Source of the DNA: Streptomyces sp. NBC_00236 | Lineage (GTDB): Bacteria; Actinomycetota; Actinomycetes; Streptomycetales; Streptomycetaceae | Length of the DNA: 64,000 nucleotides | NCBI RefSeq assembly: GCF_036195045.1 | Contig: NZ_CP108100.1 | Coordinates: 2,790,001-2,854,000 of the forward strand | Direction of reading: 5' to 3' | Shown here: piece after piece, positions 60,909-64,000 of the stretch | How the letters are laid out: each line of letters starts with the position of its first letter | How positions within the stretch are numbered: position 1 is the stretch's first letter | Notes under the pieces: model-generated | Told to the model about the DNA's origin: nothing | The model's input: the letters and a program-made list of their open reading frames with translations, nothing else | The model's database searches: none | Program-made: the position numbers and the translations under genes

Positions 60909-62564
60909 GGACAGCAGTTCATGGCGCCCGTGTTCCTCGTACTCCCGTATCAGCGGGCCGAGTTGTTCCGCTCCGAACGGTTCGTACGCACCACCGCCCC
61001 CGTTCCACCACAGCGGTCCCCCGGACCAGAATCCCTCCCGGCGCAGCCCGACCCGGTGCACCTTGTTCGTCGCGGTCACCGGCATCGCCCCGACCACGCG
61101 CACGAACCGGGGGGCCATCTTCGTCCCCAGGTCGGGCTGGTCCCGGAGGAAGGCCGCGAACGCCTCCGGATCGAACCGTGCCCCGTCACGCAGCGCCAGC
61201 GCCGCCATGACCTGGTCCCCCGCGACCGGGTCGGGCACCGCGTAGACCGCGACGGCCGCCGCGTCGGTCCAGCGGGCCAGGATGTTCTCGATCATCGCGG
61301 CGGCCAGGTTCTCGCTGTCGACCCGCAGCCGGTCCTCCGTGCGGCCCGCGAAGTACAGGAAGCCGTCGGCATCGCGGAAGAAGAGGTCTCCGGTCCAGTA
61401 CCAGCCGTCGCGCACCCGGGCGGCGTCCGCCGCCTCGTTGCGCCAGTACCCCTCGAAGGGGGTCCGACCCCGGTTGACCAACTCCCCTATCGCTGCGGCC
61501 CCGTTGGTCAGCGTGCCGCCGGGGCCGAAGACGGCGGCGACCCGCTCCCGGCCGGTCTCGGGGTCGACGACCGCGAGATCGTCGCGGTCCGACGCCCGGC
61601 CGATCGCACCCGGCGGGGTGTCCGGCGTCCGCTGGATCGCCGCCCCGCCCTCCGAGGATCCGTACCCCTCCACCAGCCGCACCCCGAACCTCTCCCGGAA
61701 ACGGGCCGCGTCCACGGCGCCCGCCTCGGTGCCGAAGCCGAGCCTCAGCGGATGCTCGCGGTCGTCGGGGCGCTCGGGGGTGGCCAGCAGGTACTGCACA
61801 GCACGGCCGACATACGTGAAGTACGTGGCGCCGTGCGCGCGTACGTCGTCGAGGAAGCCGGACGCGGAGAAGCGGCGGCGCAGGGCGACACCGGCTCCGG
61901 CGGACAGGGCGGGGGCCCAGTCGGCGATCACCGCGTTGCCGTGGAACATCGGCATGCAGATGTAGTGGACGTCCTCGCCCCGGATCCCGAAGTGGTCGAC
62001 GAGCGACCGGCCGGCCGCCGCCAGCCGTCCCTGGGTGCAGATCGCGGCCTTGGGCGCACCGGTGGACCCCGAGGTGAAGTACAGGAGCATCCGGGTCGCG
62101 GGGGCCGGCCGCTTCAGGACGGTGTCGCCCGGCTGCGCCCCGGCGTAGGGGGTGAGGAGCGCGGTGTACGCGTCGGTGTCGGTGACCAGGACGCGTACAC
62201 CCGGCAGCGCGAGGCCGTCGAGCAGCGGCAGATGCGCGCGCTCGGTGATCAGCACCCGGCATTCGGTGTGCAGGATGTCGCGGGCCAGTTCGGCGCCGCG
62301 GCGGGTGGGGTTGATGCCCGCGACGGCGGCCCCGGCCAGGGCCGCCGCACTCAACCACAGGGGGAATTCGGGGGTGTTGTCGAGCAGCACCCCGAGGTGC
62401 GGTTCGCCGCCCGCCGGCAGCAGTTCCGCCAGGAGCGCGGCCCGTGCGGCAGCACCCGAGGCGACCTGATGATGAGTGAGGACGGTGCCCTCATGTCTCA
62501 ACCCGGGCCGGTGGTCGCCCCATTGGCGCTGAACGAGCTCCGCGACGGTGCCTGCGCTCCCCAT
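60888..62564 (-). CDS. AMP-forming acyl-CoA ligase (FadD-like)
   Basis: A 558-residue ANL-family enzyme from ATG 62564. Motifs: LLYFTSGSTGAPKA (P-loop), YICMPMFHGNAVIADW, LVEGYGSSEGG, DGWYWTGDLFFRDADGFLYF with the ATP-binding Asp, RTEDRLRVDSENL hinge and the catalytic Lys in VTATNKVHR. It activates a carboxylate, probably a fatty or aryl acid, with ATP and CoA. It resembles mycobacterial FadD17-like enzymes. No pathway partner is adjacent. The C terminus is Gly-rich and overlaps the MFS gene on the other strand. Confidence 0.92.
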   Translation of the reverse strand: MGSAGTVAELVQRQWGDHRPGLRHEGTVLTHHQVASGAAARAALLAELLPAGGEPHLGVLLDNTPEFPLWLSAAALAGAAVAGINPTRRGAELARDILHTECRVLITERAHLPLLDGLALPGVRVLVTDTDAYTALLTPYAGAQPGDTVLKRPAPATRMLLYFTSGSTGAPKAAICTQGRLAAAGRSLVDHFGIRGEDVHYICMPMFHGNAVIADWAPALSAGAGVALRRRFSASGFLDDVRAHGATYFTYVGRAVQYLLATPERPDDREHPLRLGFGTEAGAVDAARFRERFGVRLVEGYGSSEGGAAIQRTPDTPPGAIGRASDRDDLAVVDPETGRERVAAVFGPGGTLTNGAAAIGELVNRGRTPFEGYWRNEAADAARVRDGWYWTGDLFFRDADGFLYFAGRTEDRLRVDSENLAAAMIENILARWTDAAAVAVYAVPDPVAGDQVMAALALRDGARFDPEAFAAFLRDQPDLGTKMAPRFVRVVGAMPVTATNKVHRVGLRREGFWSGGPLWWNGGGGAYEPFGAEQLGPLIREYEEHGRHELLSSHGGGF

Positions 62565-62590
62565 GGCGCCGCACGGTAACCGACCAGGCG

Positions 62591-63181
62591 TCAGAACTGA
62601 ACATCCGAGCACGCGTAGAAGGCGTTCGTCGTGTCGGCGACGTTCCACACGCTGAGGATGATGTGCTTCCCGGTCTTCTGGGTGGGGATGGTGCCCTGAT
62701 GGGTGAGCGTCGACGGCGGCTGCTGGTTGCCGTACGGCACCGTCATGAAGGGCTGCGACTCCAGGGCCGCCCTGGTGAGCGGCTTGGTGGGGTCCCAGCC
62801 GTTCTTGGTGATGTAGTAGCGGAAGTCCGATGTGGCGTGCCGGGCGGTGAACTGCCAGCGGAAGCTGAAGCCCTGGCCCGCGGTGACCTTGGTGGCGGGC
62901 CAGTTGCCGCCGCGCGGGTCGTCGAGCTGGGCGAACTGGCCGTTGCCGCCGGAGCAGATCTTGCCGTCGGCGGGGCCGGCCGCCGGGAAGCCCTTGGGGC
63001 CCTCGACGCTCTGCGGCTCCCACTGGATGTTGCCGCAGCCCGTCACCGTGCCGTTGGCACACAGCTTCTGACGGCTGATGGGATTGTCCGTGTAGCCGTG
63101 GCTGTTGGCACTGCTGGTCGCGAACATCGAGACGCCCGCTACCGCAAGGCCGACCAGGGCCGCACCTGTCTTCTTACGCAT
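62591..63181 (-). CDS. secreted AA10 lytic polysaccharide monooxygenase (chitin-active)
   Basis: A 196-residue secreted copper enzyme. Signal peptide 1-27 ends in SANS, leaving His28 as the N-terminal copper ligand (HGYTDNPISRQKLC). The second brace His115 is in FTARHATSDFRYYITK. Four or more cysteines suggest disulfides. AA10 enzymes cleave crystalline chitin or cellulose oxidatively; single-domain Streptomyces forms are often chitin-active. ATG 63181 follows GAGGAGCGGCAGCA. A DasR site upstream supports chitin induction. It is 26 bases from the acyl-CoA ligase gene start. Confidence 0.94.
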   Translation of the reverse strand: MRKKTGAALVGLAVAGVSMFATSSANSHGYTDNPISRQKLCANGTVTGCGNIQWEPQSVEGPKGFPAAGPADGKICSGGNGQFAQLDDPRGGNWPATKVTAGQGFSFRWQFTARHATSDFRYYITKNGWDPTKPLTRAALESQPFMTVPYGNQQPPSTLTHQGTIPTQKTGKHIILSVWNVADTTNAFYACSDVQF

Positions 63182-63239
63182 TGCTGCCGCTCCTCGGAGA
63201 CGTGGGGGAGGTTCCATGAGCACTGCTACGCGCGTGTTG

Positions 63240-63255
63240 TGCGGTCTAGACCAAG
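63240..63255. promoter_or_regulatory. putative DasR operator (dre) upstream of the LPMO gene
   Basis: TGCGGTCTAGACCAAG contains the perfect dre core GGTCTAGACC (63243-63252). A weaker CCAGACCA half-site follows about 35 bases away. Position is 59 bases before the LPMO start. Confidence 0.75.
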
Positions 63256-63339
63256 GCCTAGATTATTGACGCAGCATGAACATGTCCAGACCAATGAGAG
63301 CTGGATTCCGGTTGCCTCCGAGGCGCCGGGCAGAAGGGT

Positions 63340-64000
63340 TCAGGCGCTGTCCCCACCACTGCGGCCGGTGTAGAAGGCCACCGTCAAGTCCTTGACCAGG
63401 GACTTGCGTTCGTAGTCGTCGAGCTCCACGAGGCCCCGGGCGGTCAGCCGGTTGACGGTGTCGTCCACGGCGTCCACCACCGAAGTCAGCACGCTGTCAC
63501 GGTGCTTGGCGTCGATGGCCGCGATCCGTCGCCGCTGCATGGCCGCCGCCACCTCGGGGGCGTACTCGATCCCGGTCGGCTGCGCGGAGTACACCTCGAC
63601 GCCGACCGGTTCGCAGTCCGCCTTCAGCATCCGGGTCAGCGCGTCGCCGACCGCCTCGGCGTTGCGCAGGGTGTGCGCGTCCTCGTGGAAGGCGTCGGCG
63701 GGCAGCTGGGACAGGACCCGCGCCATAGCCGCCTCGACCTGCTCGCGCAGGTACTCCTCGTAGCCCTCGATCCCCAGTGTCGCCCGCACGGTGTCCTTGA
63801 CCCGCCACACGACGAGAACGACGACCCGCAACGCGGTGCCGTTGGCGTCCATCGCCGGCAGCGGCTCGCTGCGCCAGTGCCGCAGCCGCACGTCGACCCG
63901 GCGGCGCAACAGCAGCGGACTGACCCACATCAGCCCGGTCCGCCGCACGCTGCCCCGGTACCGGCCGAAGAGCGTGAGCACCCACGCGTATCCGACCCGC
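63340..64000 (-). CDS. SPFH/band 7 (slipin/prohibitin-like) domain protein, 5' truncated
   Basis: The 220 visible residues are the SPFH domain without its N-terminal membrane segment, which lies beyond the window. The frame runs in from the edge as RVGYAWVLTLFGRYRGSVRR. Family features are GLMWVSPLLLRRRVDVRL, TALRVVVLVVWRVKDTVRA and AMARVLSQLPADAF. The C-terminal helix ends in KDLTVAFYTGRSG. Such proteins scaffold membrane microdomains and bind proteases such as FtsH. The partner cannot be seen. A gap of 158 bases separates it from the LPMO gene. Confidence 0.9.
   Translation of the reverse strand, partial: RVGYAWVLTLFGRYRGSVRRTGLMWVSPLLLRRRVDVRLRHWRSEPLPAMDANGTALRVVVLVVWRVKDTVRATLGIEGYEEYLREQVEAAMARVLSQLPADAFHEDAHTLRNAEAVGDALTRMLKADCEPVGVEVYSAQPTGIEYAPEVAAAMQRRRIAAIDAKHRDSVLTSVVDAVDDTVNRLTARGLVELDDYERKSLVKDLTVAFYTGRSGGDSA

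Overview
The window is a stretch of a Streptomyces chromosome. The evidence is the very high GC content with strongly G/C-biased third codon positions, GTG and TTG starts behind GGAGG-like ribosome sites, and a rare TTA (bldA) codon in a recognisable adpA. Gene order also matches the S. coelicolor region around SCO2780 to SCO2832: desE-like, hexosaminidase, glmS, adpA, orn, cebR/bglC/cebGFE, cdgA and an ehu-type ABC operon.

Layout. (1) 1-3.5 kb: 3' end of a siderophore-binding lipoprotein, a siderophore-interacting reductase and a secreted GH20 hexosaminidase with an upstream DasR-like site. The desABCD genes that sit here in S. coelicolor are absent. (2) 3.7-10.3 kb: a small conserved protein, glmS, a universal stress protein, a small membrane protein, adpA, orn and tRNA-His. 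(3) 10.6-19 kb: the most unusual block. It holds a SARP/BTAD-type regulator; a translationally coupled minus-strand operon of a MauE-like membrane protein, a membrane-anchored thioredoxin-like protein, an ABC exporter and an S26 signal peptidase; a divergent 58-residue peptide with four evenly spaced cysteines; a strong hairpin; then an FtsX-type permease and its ATPase. I read this as a candidate system for a secreted disulfide-bonded peptide. (4) 19-27 kb: an NmrA-type protein/HxlR pair, then the CebR regulon for cello-oligosaccharide uptake and cleavage with three CebR palindromes. (5) 27.7-31.8 kb: a decayed aspT-aspD module, a GntR regulator and a leuA preceded by a Leu-codon leader peptide and mutually exclusive hairpins (classical attenuation). 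(6) 31.9-41.7 kb: a GH18/CBM chitinase-like protein, a two-component system, housekeeping and hypothetical genes, and a 39-bp tandem repeat. (7) 41.6-45.7 kb: a coupled three-gene operon with a Cas4/Dna2-like Fe-S nuclease, an unrecognised protein and an SF1 helicase. (8) 46.4-59.2 kb: a prim-pol domain protein, two identical tRNA-Lys(CTT) genes flanking a secreted metalloprotease, cdgA, oxidoreductases, the ehu-like ABC operon, an IclR regulator and a GtrA-like protein. (9) 59.3-64 kb: an MFS exporter, an acyl-CoA ligase, a DasR-site-preceded AA10 LPMO and a truncated SPFH protein.

Functional themes: amino-sugar and chitin use (hexosaminidase, GlmS, GH18 protein, LPMO, two dre-like sites), cellulose-derived sugar use under CebR, developmental control (adpA, cdgA) and amino-acid supply (attenuated leuA, amino-acid/ectoine-type importer). 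Many start sites are chosen from ribosome-binding sites and overlaps and are marked where uncertain.
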